From Rhodoferax sp. (GTDB taxonomy: Bacteria > Pseudomonadota > Gammaproteobacteria > Burkholderiales > Burkholderiaceae_C), in NCBI RefSeq assembly GCF_010365055.1, contig NZ_JAAFHA010000030.1:1-38835 (forward strand): a DNA stretch of 38,835 nucleotides, written 5' to 3'. This document shows, piece by piece, positions 7,861-17,025 of the stretch (position 1 is its first letter; every line of letters begins with the position of its first letter). The notes below the pieces were generated by a model that made no database searches, was not told the DNA's origin, and was given only the letters and a program-made list of their open reading frames with translations. Made by a program: the position numbers and the translations under genes.

Positions 7861-9801
7861 CTATTTGTACAGCATCTGCGGTAGCCACAAGCCGATGGCC
7901 GGGAACTGGTAGAGCAAGATGATCGCCAACACCTGGATGGCCATGAAGGGCAACATGCCGGCAAAGATCTGATTGAGCGTCACATGCGGTGGGCTCACGC
8001 CCTTCAGGTAAAACGCAGCCATCGCCACCGGGGGGCTCAGAAAGGCCGTTTGCAGGTTCAGTGCCACCAGCAGACCGAAGAACAGCGGATCGATGCCGAA
8101 GTGCGGCAGCAGCGGGATGAAAATCGGCATGAAGATGACGATGATCTCGGTCCACTCCAGCGGCCAGCCCAGCAGAAAGATCACGACCTGGGCCAGGATC
8201 ATGAACTGCACCGGTGTCATGTCCATGGACAGTACCCAAGTGTTAATGATCTCCTGGCCACCGAGCAGGGCGAATGCGGCCGAGAAGATGCTGGAGCCAA
8301 CGAACAGCCAGCACACCATGGCGCTGGTCTTCGCCGTGAGGTAGACCGATTCCTTCAACACCCCGAGGTTGAGTCGCCGGTAGGCCGCCGCCAGGACCAG
8401 GCCCCCCATGGATCCCATCGCCGCCGCCTCCGTCGGTGTCGCCAGTCCGAACACGATGGTGCCCAACACCGCCAGGATCATCATCGCCAGCGGAAAGAAC
8501 GATCCCAGCAGCATCTTGAAGATCTCCAGCCGGGCAAAACTGAAGATGGCGTAGAACAGCGCCAGCGCCACAGCACAACTGACCAGCGCAATCCAGAAAC
8601 TCGCTGGCGCAGGCACGCGCTCAGACGCGGCAACCGGTTCGGCCACGATCGGCGCGCTTGGCTTCGCTGCCTCTGTCTGCGCGCCTACGCTGGCTGGGGG
8701 TGCTTGCGTTGCCTCTTCGCTGGGGGGCTCCAGCAAGCCGACCTCCGCCTCAGGCTCCTGCAGGCCCCCCGCGTCGACTTTTTCTTCCTCGACCGTGCCC
8801 AGGGCCGCGCTGCCCATCGCGACCACGCCCTCGGGCACCTCCGGCTCGACCGGTGCCGTCACCTTCAGAAACACGAAACCCATGATCAACACGACCGCCA
8901 GCGCCGGCAGCAGGGCGATGAACAGGTGGTTGAGCAGCGAGCGCATCGGCACCGCGGCATTGCGCTTGCCCTTGATCGCACCGATCAGCCCCGGCAGCAC
9001 TTTTTTGCTGATGGTGCTGGAGACAATTTCCGCGAAGGCGGGCAAGGGCACGCGCCGCTCTTCGGCCGACATGGGCGGCGCCAGACTGGGCTTGAGCTTG
9101 GCCAGCACAATCACGTAGAGGAGGTACAGACCCGCCAGCATGAGGCCGGGGAAAAAAGCGCCCGCGTAGAGCTTGACGACCGACACCCCCGCCGTGGCAC
9201 CGTACACAATCAGCATGACCGAGGGCGGGATCAGAATACCTAGACAACCGCCCGCCGTGATGGCACCGGCCGAGAGTTGCACGCTGTAGCCGGCGCGCAG
9301 CATGGCGGGCAAGGCCAGCAGACCCATCAGCGTGACCACGGCGCCCACAATGCCGGTGGCGGTGGCGAAGATCGCGCAGGTGATGATGGTCGCCACCGCC
9401 AGCGAACCCGGCACGCGCGCAGTGGCGAGGTGCATGCTTTTGAACAGCTTCTCGATCAGGTTGGCGCGCTCGATCAGGTAGCCCATGAACACAAACAGGG
9501 GAATGGAAATCAGCACGTCATTGGACATCACCGAATAGGTGCGCTGCACCATCAGGTCCAGCGTCTGCTGCACCGCCAAGCCGGGATTCTGACTTCGGTA
9601 GGCGATCCAGGCGAACACCATGCCCATGCCCATCAGGGTGAACGCTGTGGGGAAACCCAGCATGATGGCGACCACGACCAGCGCCAGCATCAGCAGACCC
9701 AGATGGCCGTTGCTCATCATCGAGGGCGCCGGCAACAGGACAAATGCCGCCAGCACCACGGCGGCCATGATCGAGAGCCCGAACCAGACTTCTTTTCTCA
9801 T
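7861..9801 (-). CDS. dctM: TRAP transporter large permease subunit (DctM type) with central loop insertion
   Basis: 646 residues; simple DctM proteins have about 430. The N-terminal half has the expected helices and GCLGILIPPSVMLIVYGATAGV. The C-terminal half has GLATPTEAAAMGSMGGL and ILGWPLEWTE-like segments, both DctM hallmarks. Between them (about residues 285-425) sit two extra hydrophobic helices flanking an acidic, Pro/Ala-rich stretch at about residues 313-400 with no hydrophobic run. Longer DctM proteins exist, so this may be a subfamily trait. It forms the sodium-coupled transport channel with DctQ in the inner membrane. Its ATG overlaps the dctQ stop as ATGA. Confidence 0.92.
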   Translation of the reverse strand: MRKEVWFGLSIMAAVVLAAFVLLPAPSMMSNGHLGLLMLALVVVAIMLGFPTAFTLMGMGMVFAWIAYRSQNPGLAVQQTLDLMVQRTYSVMSNDVLISIPLFVFMGYLIERANLIEKLFKSMHLATARVPGSLAVATIITCAIFATATGIVGAVVTLMGLLALPAMLRAGYSVQLSAGAITAGGCLGILIPPSVMLIVYGATAGVSVVKLYAGAFFPGLMLAGLYLLYVIVLAKLKPSLAPPMSAEERRVPLPAFAEIVSSTISKKVLPGLIGAIKGKRNAAVPMRSLLNHLFIALLPALAVVLIMGFVFLKVTAPVEPEVPEGVVAMGSAALGTVEEEKVDAGGLQEPEAEVGLLEPPSEEATQAPPASVGAQTEAAKPSAPIVAEPVAASERVPAPASFWIALVSCAVALALFYAIFSFARLEIFKMLLGSFFPLAMMILAVLGTIVFGLATPTEAAAMGSMGGLVLAAAYRRLNLGVLKESVYLTAKTSAMVCWLFVGSSIFSAAFALLGGQEIINTWVLSMDMTPVQFMILAQVVIFLLGWPLEWTEIIVIFMPIFIPLLPHFGIDPLFFGLLVALNLQTAFLSPPVAMAAFYLKGVSPPHVTLNQIFAGMLPFMAIQVLAIILLYQFPAIGLWLPQMLYK

Positions 9802-10424
9802 TTCTGGTTCTCCTGCGCATGGACGACGAAGGCATCGAGTTTGGCGATATCTTCGTCCTTCACGTGCACCATCTCCTTCAGTTTTTCAACGTCGACTTCC
9901 TCGACGTCCTCACCACGCGAGGGCCACTGACCCTGCTTCAGACAAATGACACAGCGCACAATTTCGACCAGGCCCTGCGCCAGCAGAAAGGCTCCCGCAA
10001 CCGGGATGATGGTCTTGAACGGGTAAACCGGCGGGCCGTTGGCGGTGATGTTCGAATGTTCGTTGATGGCCCAGGAGTCAGCCGCGTAGTTGTAGCCGGC
10101 CCAGGCCATGGCAAACACCCCCGGCATGAAAAACAGGAGATACAAAACCAGATCCAGACCGGCCTGCAAGCGCGGCGGGAAAAAGCCATAGAGCACGTCA
10201 CCGCGCACATGGCCATTCTTGGACAAGGTGTAGGCGCCCGCCATCATGAACAGGGTTCCGTACATCATGCTCATGACATCGAAGGCCCAGGGGTGCGGAT
10301 TGTCCAGCGCATAGCGCGAGAACACTTCCCAGGAAATCATGAACGTGAGGGCGACGATGAGCCAGGAAAACGACTGCCCGACAAAGGTGCTGATCCGGTC
10401 CATCGCAAGAAGCAATTTCTGCAT
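9798..10424 (-). CDS. dctQ: TRAP transporter small permease subunit (DctQ type)
   Basis: A 208-residue membrane protein with about four transmembrane helices. The first reads SFSWLIVALTFMISWEVFSR, and YALDNPHPWAFD then MYGTLFMMAGAYTLSKNGHV follow, which are typical DctQ sequence. A charged C-terminal tail of about 45 residues (EDVEEVDVEKLKEMVHVKDE) is longer than in many relatives. It couples DctM to the substrate-binding protein. It is downstream of dctP and separated from it by an intrinsic terminator, and overlaps dctM by 4 bases. Confidence 0.9.
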   Translation of the reverse strand: MQKLLLAMDRISTFVGQSFSWLIVALTFMISWEVFSRYALDNPHPWAFDVMSMMYGTLFMMAGAYTLSKNGHVRGDVLYGFFPPRLQAGLDLVLYLLFFMPGVFAMAWAGYNYAADSWAINEHSNITANGPPVYPFKTIIPVAGAFLLAQGLVEIVRCVICLKQGQWPSRGEDVEEVDVEKLKEMVHVKDEDIAKLDAFVVHAQENQK

Positions 10425-10438
10425 AGTCTGGTCTGCTC

Positions 10439-10474
10439 AAAAAAAATCAGCCATCCGGACAAGACCCGAATGGC
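10439..10474 (-). terminator. Intrinsic terminator between dctP and dctQ
   Basis: On the minus strand the stem GCCATTCGG / CCGGATGGC (9 bp with one T-G pair, 7-base loop) is followed by TGA and a run of eight T. It sits 20-60 bases past the dctP stop and before dctQ. Partial read-through would give more binding protein than permease. Confidence 0.75.
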
Positions 10475-10496
10475 CGATGGATGCTGCGAAAAACGC

Positions 10497-11615
10497 TCAG
10501 GCCTTTTTGGCCGGGAAGAAATGACTCACAGCCATGCGCCGGCTGACATAGGTGTCCTGGTCCCACTTCACCGCGCGCTCAGCAAATGCCTTCTGCGATG
10601 CGACGACTTCCTTGAACAAGGGGTTTTCCGCCGATTTCTTTTCAATAATGGCATCCCACAGTTTGAGTTGAGCCTGCAGAATTGAATCCGGGGTCTTGTA
10701 GAACTTGACCTTGTCCTTGGTCTGCAGCTCGATGTAGTCCTTGGAGTAACGATCAATCGCTTTCCAGGACATCTCGGCCGACGCGGCCTCCGTCGCGCCC
10801 GCGATGATCGCCTTCATTTTCGGGGGCAAGGCATCGTATTTGGTCTTGTTGAACATGATCTCGAACGTTTCGGCGCTTTGGTGGTAGCTCTGCAGCATGC
10901 AGACCTTGGACACGTCGGGAAAGCCCAGCAGACGGTCCGAGGAAGCATTGTTGAACTCGGCCCCATCGAGCAGACCACGGTCCATCGCCGGCACGATCTC
11001 GCCGCCGGGAAGCGCATTCACCGCGGCACCCATGGCCGTGAACAAATCGATCGCCAGGCCATTGGTGCGGAACTTGAGACCCTTGAAATCATCGACTTTG
11101 GCAATGGGTTTCTTGAACCAACCCAGCGGCTGCGTGGCCATCGGGCCGTACAGGAAGGACTGCACATTGCCGCCGATGGAGGCGTAGAGTTTCGCCAGCA
11201 ACTCGGCCCCGCCGCCGTGCTTGTGCCAGGCCAGCATCATGTTGGCATCCATGCCGAACGCCGGACCGGAATTCCACAGCGCCAAGGCATTCTGCTTGCC
11301 GTAGTGGTAGCCCAACACGCCGTGCCCACCATCGAGCGTGCCCTTGGACACCGCCTCCAGCAGGCCAAACGCAGGCACCACGGCGCCGGCCGGCAGAACC
11401 TCGATCTTGAGATCGCCGCCGGTCATGTCGTTCACCTTCTTGGCGTAGTCCAGGGCGTACTCGTGAAAGATGTCTTTTGCCGGCCAGGTACTCTGCCAGC
11501 GCATCGAAATCGGACCGGCTTGCGCCTTGGCGATCATGGGGGCAGACATGGCACCAGCGGCCAGGGCAACGCCCTTGAGCAGGCTGCGACGACGGGGGGT
11601 TTTGCTATCAATCAA
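10497..11615 (-). CDS. dctP: TRAP transporter periplasmic substrate-binding protein (DctP type) with Tat signal
   Basis: 372 residues from a TTG start at 11615, chosen because GGAGAC lies just upstream and the next residues form an export signal. No ATG is near, and the longer open frame has no signal peptide. The N terminus PRRRSLLKGVALAAGAMSAP is a twin-arginine signal, with likely cleavage after AKAQA. The mature protein has the PF03480 pattern: MRWQSTWPAKDIFHEYA, GGDLKIEVLPAG, then GLKFRTNGLAIDLFTAMGA with the conserved Arg that binds the substrate carboxylate. It resembles TakP-type proteins that bind 2-oxo acids or lactate. That substrate range is inference; a carboxylate of some kind is likely. 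Confidence 0.92.
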   Translation of the reverse strand: MIDSKTPRRRSLLKGVALAAGAMSAPMIAKAQAGPISMRWQSTWPAKDIFHEYALDYAKKVNDMTGGDLKIEVLPAGAVVPAFGLLEAVSKGTLDGGHGVLGYHYGKQNALALWNSGPAFGMDANMMLAWHKHGGGAELLAKLYASIGGNVQSFLYGPMATQPLGWFKKPIAKVDDFKGLKFRTNGLAIDLFTAMGAAVNALPGGEIVPAMDRGLLDGAEFNNASSDRLLGFPDVSKVCMLQSYHQSAETFEIMFNKTKYDALPPKMKAIIAGATEAASAEMSWKAIDRYSKDYIELQTKDKVKFYKTPDSILQAQLKLWDAIIEKKSAENPLFKEVVASQKAFAERAVKWDQDTYVSRRMAVSHFFPAKKA

Positions 11616-11667
11616 GTGAGTCTCCTGTTGTAGAAAATGACAACGCCATTTTGAACACACATGTCCA

Positions 11668-11679
11668 TGATCCAGATCA
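11668..11679. promoter_or_regulatory. Fnr/Crp-like palindrome upstream of dctP
   Basis: TGATCCAGATCA matches the inner TGAT-N4-ATCA of the Fnr-family consensus, with the outermost bases differing. It is centred about 58 bases upstream of the dctP TTG start. A short palindrome can occur by chance. Confidence 0.35.
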
Positions 11680-11850
11680 GGGTTTCTACTCAAAAGATCC
11701 GGTTTCATGGAAAAATACTTTCGCTTCGTTACCCGGTATGCCTGGCCGTTCCACCAAAATCACTGCCCCGGAGGTGCCGTTTGATGACGACCTATAGCGT
11801 TGCGCCCATTGGCAGAGACGTTCCCGGGTCCCTGGTCAATCAGCAAAAAA

Positions 11851-11914
11851 ATATGATGAATCGGGCTGTAGCCGCCGTGTAATAAGCACATACAGCTATT
11901 AATTTAGTAGTATT
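11851..11914 (+). repeat. Dispersed AT-rich intergenic repeat, copy C
   Basis: ATATGATGAATCGGGCTGTAG, CCGCCGTGTAATAAGCAC, then ACAGCTATTAATTTAGTAG. The last block matches the 3' block of copies D, E and F well. It lies 14 bases past the eutC stop, oriented like copies A, B and D relative to the gene it follows. Confidence 0.6.
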
Positions 11915-11927
11915 TTTTTAAACCGAT

Positions 11928-12785
11928 TCAGTCCGCCCCAGGCAGCAGAAAGGTTCCGCCTTGCGCGATTGCGGTCAGCCCTGCCGGCGCATCCGCCTCG
12001 TCTTTCAGCGCCACACCCGAGCATCGGCGCAGCCTGGCTTGCGTCAACAGGTAATGCAGCTTGGCGGCGGCCGCGGCTATCGACAAACCGGCATGACGGA
12101 TGTTGGAGACGCAGTTGCGGCTGGCGTCGGTCAGCCCGACGCGCGGCGCCCAGGTCAGGTAGGCGCCCAGGCTGTCGGGTGAGCTCAGGCCGGGGCGCTC
12201 GCCGATCAGCACCACCACCACTTGTGCGCGCAAGACCTGGCCGATCTCGTCACCAATGGCCACACGCGCCTGTTCAACGACGGTGATGGGTGCCACCGAC
12301 CAGGCAAAGTCAGTGTCGGCTTGCAGGCGCTGCAGCGTCGCTGCCACCAGCGCCATGGCGCTTTGATGCACGGCCTGGGCCGACAGACCGTCGGCAAGCA
12401 CCCAGGCAACATCGAACGCAGGCGCTGCAGCGGGGGCCGGGCGTTGCTGGCTGGTCCAAGGCGCCAGCGCTTGCTGAGAGGCGGCGTCCAACTGGCGGCC
12501 CAGATCCGGGCGCTGCAGGTAGGTGGCCCGATCCGGCGCAGCGCTGTGCAGCAGCAGCGACTCAAGGCCCAGTGCCTGCAACTCGGCGGCGAGACCGAAG
12601 CTGTCCAGCGGCAACTGCACGGCATCGCGCGCTTGCGCATGCGCCAGTTGAAACGCCAGGTGAGCGGCCGTAGGCAGGCTGTGCCCGGCCCGACCCAAGG
12701 CGAGGCGCGCCTGGCTGAACTGGCGCAGCGCCTCCCAGCGCGAGGCGGTCACCGGGGCTGGCGGCAAGGTCAAGTCAGTGGCCAT
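11928..12785 (-). CDS. eutC: Ethanolamine ammonia-lyase small subunit
   Basis: 285 residues from the ATG at 12785, which overlaps the eutB stop as TGATG; a GTG directly before it is an alternative. Family sequence includes [17 protein letters not shown] text near residue 28, [18 protein letters not shown] text (here [14 protein letters not shown]), [18 protein letters not shown] and [13 protein letters not shown]. With EutB it forms the adenosylcobalamin-dependent lyase that converts ethanolamine to acetaldehyde and ammonia. No ethanolamine permease, reactivase (eutA) or microcompartment genes are present in the window. This fits the simple two-gene arrangement common in beta- and gammaproteobacteria that use ethanolamine as nitrogen source. 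Confidence 0.95.
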   Translation of the reverse strand: MATDLTLPPAPVTASRWEALRQFSQARLALGRAGHSLPTAAHLAFQLAHAQARDAVQLPLDSFGLAAELQALGLESLLLHSAAPDRATYLQRPDLGRQLDAASQQALAPWTSQQRPAPAAAPAFDVAWVLADGLSAQAVHQSAMALVAATLQRLQADTDFAWSVAPITVVEQARVAIGDEIGQVLRAQVVVVLIGERPGLSSPDSLGAYLTWAPRVGLTDASRNCVSNIRHAGLSIAAAAAKLHYLLTQARLRRCSGVALKDEADAPAGLTAIAQGGTFLLPGAD

Positions 12786-14197
12786 CACGCGCTGCCCAGT
12801 CGCTGGCGCACGAGCTCAAACCCGGCAGGCCGCTTGGTCGCCAAACGCGACTGTGCGCCCGGCTCAAAAATACCCATGCGCTGCAACCATTCTTCAAACT
12901 CGGGCGCGACGCGCAAGCCCATGATCTGGCGCATGGCCAGCGCATCGTGAAACGACGTGCTTTGGTAATTGAGCATGATGTCATCAGCCCCCGGCACGCC
13001 CATGATGAAGTTGCAGCCGGCCGCGCACAGCATGGTCAAAAGCGCGTCCATGTCGTCCGAATCAGCCTCGGCGTGGTTGGTGTAACACACGTCACAGCCC
13101 ATCGGCAGGCCCAGCAGCTTGCCGCAAAAATGGTCCTCCAGGCCAGCGCGCGTGATTTGCTTGCCGTCAAACAGGTACTCGGGTCCGATAAACCCGACCA
13201 CCGTGTTAACCAGCAAGGGCTTGAAATGGCGCGCCACGGCATAAGCGCGGGCTTCGAGCGTTTGCTGGTCGCAGCCGTGGTGCGCTCCTGAACTCAAGGC
13301 GCTGCCCTGGCCGGTTTCAAAATACATCACATGCTCGCCGCGCTGGCCATCGGCAAACTGGCTGCCGCGCTGCAAGGACAGCACCGCGTCATGCGCCTGG
13401 CTTAGCAGCGCCAGATCAATGCCAAAACTGGTGTTGGTGGCCTCGGTGCCGCCGATGGATTGAAACACCAGATCGACCGGTGCGCCGCGCTCGATCGCCT
13501 GCAAGGTGTTGGTGACGTGCGTCAACACGCAGGATTGGGTCGGAATCTGGTAGCGCTCAATCACGTCGGCCAGCATCTGCAGCAGCCGCACCACCTGCGC
13601 GACGTTGTCCGTGGCCGGATTGATGCCAATCACCGCGTCACCGCTGCCGAGCAGCAGGCCATCAAGCAGGCTGGCGGCGATGCCCGCCAGGTCATCGGTG
13701 GGGTGATTGGGTTGCAGCCGGGTCGCCAGACGCCCACTCAAACCCAGGGTGTTGCGAAACCGGGTCACGACCTGGCATTTTCGCGCAATCAAGACCAAAT
13801 CTTGCAAGCGACATAGCTTGCTGACCGCGGCCACCATTTCCGGCGTCAAACCCGCTGCCAAGGCCGCCAGACTCTGGGTGTTGGCGGCGTCGCTGAGCAG
13901 CCAGTTGCGAAAGTCACCGACCGTGAAATGGCTGACCGGCTGGAACGCCGCCGCGCTGTGCGTGTCGATGATCAGGCGCGTGACCTCGTCGATCTCGTAG
14001 GGGACGATGACCTCACTCAGGAAACGCGCGAGTGGCACGTCGGCCAGCGCCATTTGCGCTGCGACGCGCTCCTGCCTTGTAGCCGCCATGACACCCGCCA
14101 GCCGGTCACCGGAGCGGGCCGGGCTGGCACGCGCCAACAAGGTGCGCAAGTCGCCAAACTGGTACCGCCGCAGGCCGATGGTGTGGGCGTAAGGCAT
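12785..14197 (-). CDS. eutB: Ethanolamine ammonia-lyase large subunit
   Basis: A 470-residue TIM-barrel catalytic subunit. Recognisable stretches are [19 protein letters not shown] near the N terminus, [54 protein letters not shown] and [20 protein letters not shown]. The conserved Glu, Asn and Gln residues in these blocks line the ethanolamine and cobalamin site in the known family. It is cytosolic and requires adenosylcobalamin. It starts 58 bases downstream of minE on the same strand, but no promoter was resolved in that gap. The length is as expected (E. coli about 453). Confidence 0.96.
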   Translation of the reverse strand: MPYAHTIGLRRYQFGDLRTLLARASPARSGDRLAGVMAATRQERVAAQMALADVPLARFLSEVIVPYEIDEVTRLIIDTHSAAAFQPVSHFTVGDFRNWLLSDAANTQSLAALAAGLTPEMVAAVSKLCRLQDLVLIARKCQVVTRFRNTLGLSGRLATRLQPNHPTDDLAGIAASLLDGLLLGSGDAVIGINPATDNVAQVVRLLQMLADVIERYQIPTQSCVLTHVTNTLQAIERGAPVDLVFQSIGGTEATNTSFGIDLALLSQAHDAVLSLQRGSQFADGQRGEHVMYFETGQGSALSSGAHHGCDQQTLEARAYAVARHFKPLLVNTVVGFIGPEYLFDGKQITRAGLEDHFCGKLLGLPMGCDVCYTNHAEADSDDMDALLTMLCAAGCNFIMGVPGADDIMLNYQSTSFHDALAMRQIMGLRVAPEFEEWLQRMGIFEPGAQSRLATKRPAGFELVRQRLGSA

Positions 14198-14254
14198 GGC
14201 AGGCGGCGTTGACGGGCTGAATGGCGCGGGTGGTGTTGACGGCGCTTGGGCTGG

Positions 14255-14515
14255 CTAACGCGGGTCGGGCAGCTCGATTTTGACTTCGAGCACCTCCAGG
14301 TCGTCCTGGCGCTCCACGTTGACCTTGATGTCTTCCAGATTGATCTTGACGTACTTGCTGATGACCGCCATCAACTCGCGCTGCAAGGCGGGCAGGTAGT
14401 CGGGCTCGGCGGCGTTGCGGCCGCTGCGCTCGTGCGCCAGGATGATCTGCAGCCGCTCCTTGGCGACGCTGGCGGATTTTTTCTTCTCGCCAACAAAAAA
14501 TGAGAAAAAAGACAT
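14255..14515 (-). CDS. minE: Cell division topological specificity factor MinE
   Basis: 86 residues from the ATG at 14515. The N terminus [15 protein letters not shown] is the amphipathic membrane-targeting segment. It is followed by the MinD-activating helix ([16 protein letters not shown]) and the C-terminal dimerisation part ([20 protein letters not shown]). It stimulates the MinD ATPase and drives pole-to-pole oscillation that keeps MinC at the poles. It is the last gene of minC-minD-minE and begins 4 bases after the minD stop, with its GGGGGGAAA ribosome site inside the end of minD. Confidence 0.97.
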   Translation of the reverse strand: MSFFSFFVGEKKKSASVAKERLQIILAHERSGRNAAEPDYLPALQRELMAVISKYVKINLEDIKVNVERQDDLEVLEVKIELPDPR

Positions 14516-14519
14516 GGTG

Positions 14520-15335
14520 TTATTTCCCCCCAAAGAGCCGCTTCAGAAACCCTTGTTTGGGCGCGTCGGTAAAGCGCATGGGCTTTTCTTCACCCAAGAA
14601 GCGGTCAATCACGTCCTTGTAGGCTTCTGACACATCGCTGCCCTTCATGTGCACCGCCGGCACGCCCTGGTTGGACGCCTGCAGCACGGCTTCGCTTTCG
14701 GGAATGACACCAATGAGTTTGATGCGCAAAATATCCTGGATGTCTTCCAGCGACAGCATCTGGCCCTGGTCGACGCGGGCCGGGTTGTAGCGGGTGATGA
14801 GCAAATGCTCCTTGACGGGCTCCAGGCCCTCCATGCCGCGCCGGGTCTTGCTCGACAGCATACCCAGAATGCGGTCCGAGTCGCGCACCGAAGACACTTC
14901 GGGGTTGGTCACCACCAGCGCTTCGTCGGCAAAGTGCATGGCCATCAGGGCGCCGGTTTCAATGCCCGCCGGTGAATCACAGACGATGAATTCAAAGTCC
15001 ATGGCGACCAGATCGTTCAGCACCTTTTCGACGCCGTCTTGCGTCAGGGCGTCTTTGTCGCGGGTTTGCGAGGCGGCCAGCACATACAGGTGATCGCACT
15101 GTTTGTCTTTGATCAGCGCCTGGTTCAGGTTGGCTTCACCGTGGATGACGTTGATCAGGTCGTACACCACGCGGCGCTCGCAACCCATGATCAAGTCCAG
15201 GTTGCGCAGGCCGACGTCGAAGTCGATCACGGCCGTCTTGTGCCCGCGCAAGGCCAGACCGGTTGCAAAGCTGGCGCTGGTGGTGGTCTTGCCCACGCCG
15301 CCCTTGCCGGAGGTCACTACGATTATTTTTGCCAT
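14520..15335 (-). CDS. minD: Septum-site-determining ATPase MinD
   Basis: 271 residues from the ATG at 15335; an upstream ATG would add six residues outside the family. The deviant Walker [10 protein letters not shown] is at residues 10-18, with the signature Lys. The switch regions read [11 protein letters not shown] and [11 protein letters not shown], and the C-terminal amphipathic membrane helix is [10 protein letters not shown]. It binds the membrane as an ATP dimer, recruits MinC and oscillates with MinE. It sits 75 bases downstream of minC. Confidence 0.98.
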   Translation of the reverse strand: MAKIIVVTSGKGGVGKTTTSASFATGLALRGHKTAVIDFDVGLRNLDLIMGCERRVVYDLINVIHGEANLNQALIKDKQCDHLYVLAASQTRDKDALTQDGVEKVLNDLVAMDFEFIVCDSPAGIETGALMAMHFADEALVVTNPEVSSVRDSDRILGMLSSKTRRGMEGLEPVKEHLLITRYNPARVDQGQMLSLEDIQDILRIKLIGVIPESEAVLQASNQGVPAVHMKGSDVSEAYKDVIDRFLGEEKPMRFTDAPKQGFLKRLFGGK

Positions 15336-15410
15336 GGGGAAGCTGTCTTTCACGAAAATTTAAATTAAAACATTGTCAGCGCTGCTTGCGTGAGGGCACG
15401 CGCGTGACGC

Positions 15411-16196
15411 TCAGGTGTTTAGTGCTTCAAACAGTAACCTGTCTTGGCCGTCGTTGCTCAAACGCACTTGCGCTGGTTTGCCGTGGATGTCTGGTGCCAG
15501 CGGATTCTCACTGGTGCGGTAGACCCCGGCAATCGAGATCAGCTCGGGCTCCAGGCACAAAGAAAATATGCGGGCCTGGGTGTTGCCACTGGCACCCGCC
15601 ATGGCCTTGCCACGCAAAGGCGCATAGACATGGATATTGCCATCAGCCACCACCTCGGCGCCTTGGTTGACCATGGCCAGCACCACCAGATCACCCCCAC
15701 GGGCATAAACCTTTTGACCGGAGCGCAGCGGCTTGTCGATCACCAGTGTGACCGGGCCAGGGCCTTGACGCAACACGTCGCGCACCGGCTCTACAACGGC
15801 CGCCGGCCTCACCGGCTCGGCACGCGCCGGGCGCACACGCGGCAAATCAAGCGGCGCTTCCACCAGACCCAGCGCCAGCGCTGCTTGCATCCACACGGTG
15901 CTGGCACCACGCGCCGCCACGGCCAGCAGGCGACAGGCCCGCAAGGTCTGCAACAGGGGTTTTAAGTCCTGCACGGGGCTGTCTGCCGGCAGAGACGAAA
16001 AATCAAGCACCAGGGGGTCATTGTCGAAAAAATCGGGACTCTCGCCTGTCGGGCCGAATTGCCTCAATAGATCAGAAGCCAGTAGTTCCCAGTCAGCGGT
16101 CTTGAGTAGCAGCGCCACCAGCGGCAATTGGGCGCTCTTGATTTCAAAAGACGCCGGTAGGGGGCTGGGTGAATTAGCTGCGGAAGAAACAGACAT
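15411..16196 (-). CDS. minC: Septum site-determining protein MinC
   Basis: 261 residues from the ATG at 16196; a TTG three codons upstream is possible. The N-terminal domain (about residues 15-110) is the FtsZ-antagonising part. A Pro/Arg/Ala-rich linker follows. The C-terminal beta-helix domain carries RSGQKVYARGGDLVVLAMVN, GAEVVADGNIHVYAPLRGKA and GNTQARIFSLCLEPELISIAG, which are the strongest family signatures and bind MinD. It is the first gene of the operon, with a long AT-rich region upstream. Confidence 0.96.
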   Translation of the reverse strand: MSVSSAANSPSPLPASFEIKSAQLPLVALLLKTADWELLASDLLRQFGPTGESPDFFDNDPLVLDFSSLPADSPVQDLKPLLQTLRACRLLAVAARGASTVWMQAALALGLVEAPLDLPRVRPARAEPVRPAAVVEPVRDVLRQGPGPVTLVIDKPLRSGQKVYARGGDLVVLAMVNQGAEVVADGNIHVYAPLRGKAMAGASGNTQARIFSLCLEPELISIAGVYRTSENPLAPDIHGKPAQVRLSNDGQDRLLFEALNT

Positions 16197-16464
16197 GAAA
16201 GGCAATGGCTAAAAAGAGATTTTTTATTCAGTTGGGAGCGATTTGAGGAGCGGCAATGCCGACACCGCCTGAGATTGACAGATAGCGTGAGGCGAGCCTA
16301 GATTTTACTTGATTGACAGGTTTGAGCCGTGTACCCACGAGGCCGGACCAAGGCGGGCTGGTTTTAGTCCGGTTCGCTAAGGGGCGCTGATTATTTTCTT
16401 CGGTTTTATCTTCTATATTTCTATTGTTTATAAATAGTAGTAGTAGATAAGGATTCGGTTCATC

Positions 16465-16591
16465 TGTGGGTAAGCAAATTTTATCTAAGTAAATCAAGCA
16501 CTTGGCTATGGTCGACGCATGTGGGCGAGTACGCTTTCATTTTGTACCCGTGATCTGGATAACTTTTTTGTGTGAATATTTTTGTGGATAA
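16465..16591 (-). other. Cluster of DnaA-box-like nonamers in an AT-rich stretch
   Basis: All on the minus strand: TTACCCACA (16465-16473), TTATCCAGA (16554-16562), ATATTCACA (16571-16579) and the perfect TTATCCACA (16583-16591). A further TTTATCC lies on the plus strand at 16622-16628. Only one is a consensus box. dnaA is not in the window, so an origin is not claimed; a DnaA-binding regulatory cluster or chance are both possible. Confidence 0.35.
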
Positions 16592-17025
16592 GTTGCTGTT
16601 TATGCCAAGACTATGCACAGGTTTATCCTTTGACAGAAGTCGCCAGAGCAGGGTAGAAGAGCGTGGTCAAGTCATCTACGCTGAGCAGGCGACGCTGGCT
16701 GAAATGTTGTGCCCCATCGGGCTGATGAACGGATTTTTTCAGCGCCCGTGCCTGGCTGTCGCGGGGTGCAAGTGAAGCGAGGGGATGGCTGGCTGGAACA
16801 CAGCCATGACGCGGCAGCGGTGCGCGAAGTACTTCACCTGGGGATGGCGGCAGCGCAGACAGTGTTGGCGAAGGCCGATTGGAAGGCGCAAGACGCCATC
16901 TTGACTATAACTACACCGGTCCGCTGGCCGGTTAATACCGGCGTGACTCAGTGTGTGAATGCTGGCATGGCCGCATTGGCAGCGCACGCCTTACACATTT
17001 TAAAGTGAAAAGTGCCGTTAATTCG

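Larger units (their letters stand above)
11616..11927. other. Intergenic region between dctP and eutC
   Basis: 312 bases without a supported gene. It holds the dctP leader with its GGAGAC ribosome site, an Fnr-like palindrome (11668-11679) and repeat copy C (11851-11914) just behind eutC. A 73-codon open frame on the plus strand here has no recognisable sequence and is not called. Confidence 0.6.

Noticed and set aside
7984..9243. A 419-codon open frame antisense to dctM
   Set aside because: It is the complement of a membrane protein, giving His/Gln/Arg-rich text with no recognisable domain.
14198..14254. A terminator separating minE from eutB
   Set aside because: The 57-base gap is GC-rich with no stem followed by a T-run, so whether eutB is read with the min operon stays open.
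16440..16630. The chromosomal replication origin itself
   Set aside because: Only one perfect DnaA box, and no dnaA, dnaN, rpmH or similar gene next to it. Reported only as a box-like cluster.
16709..17008. A 99-codon plus-strand open frame upstream of ccmI
   Set aside because: No recognisable domain, no ribosome site, and overlapping alternatives in other frames. It may be a relic, but I could not support it.
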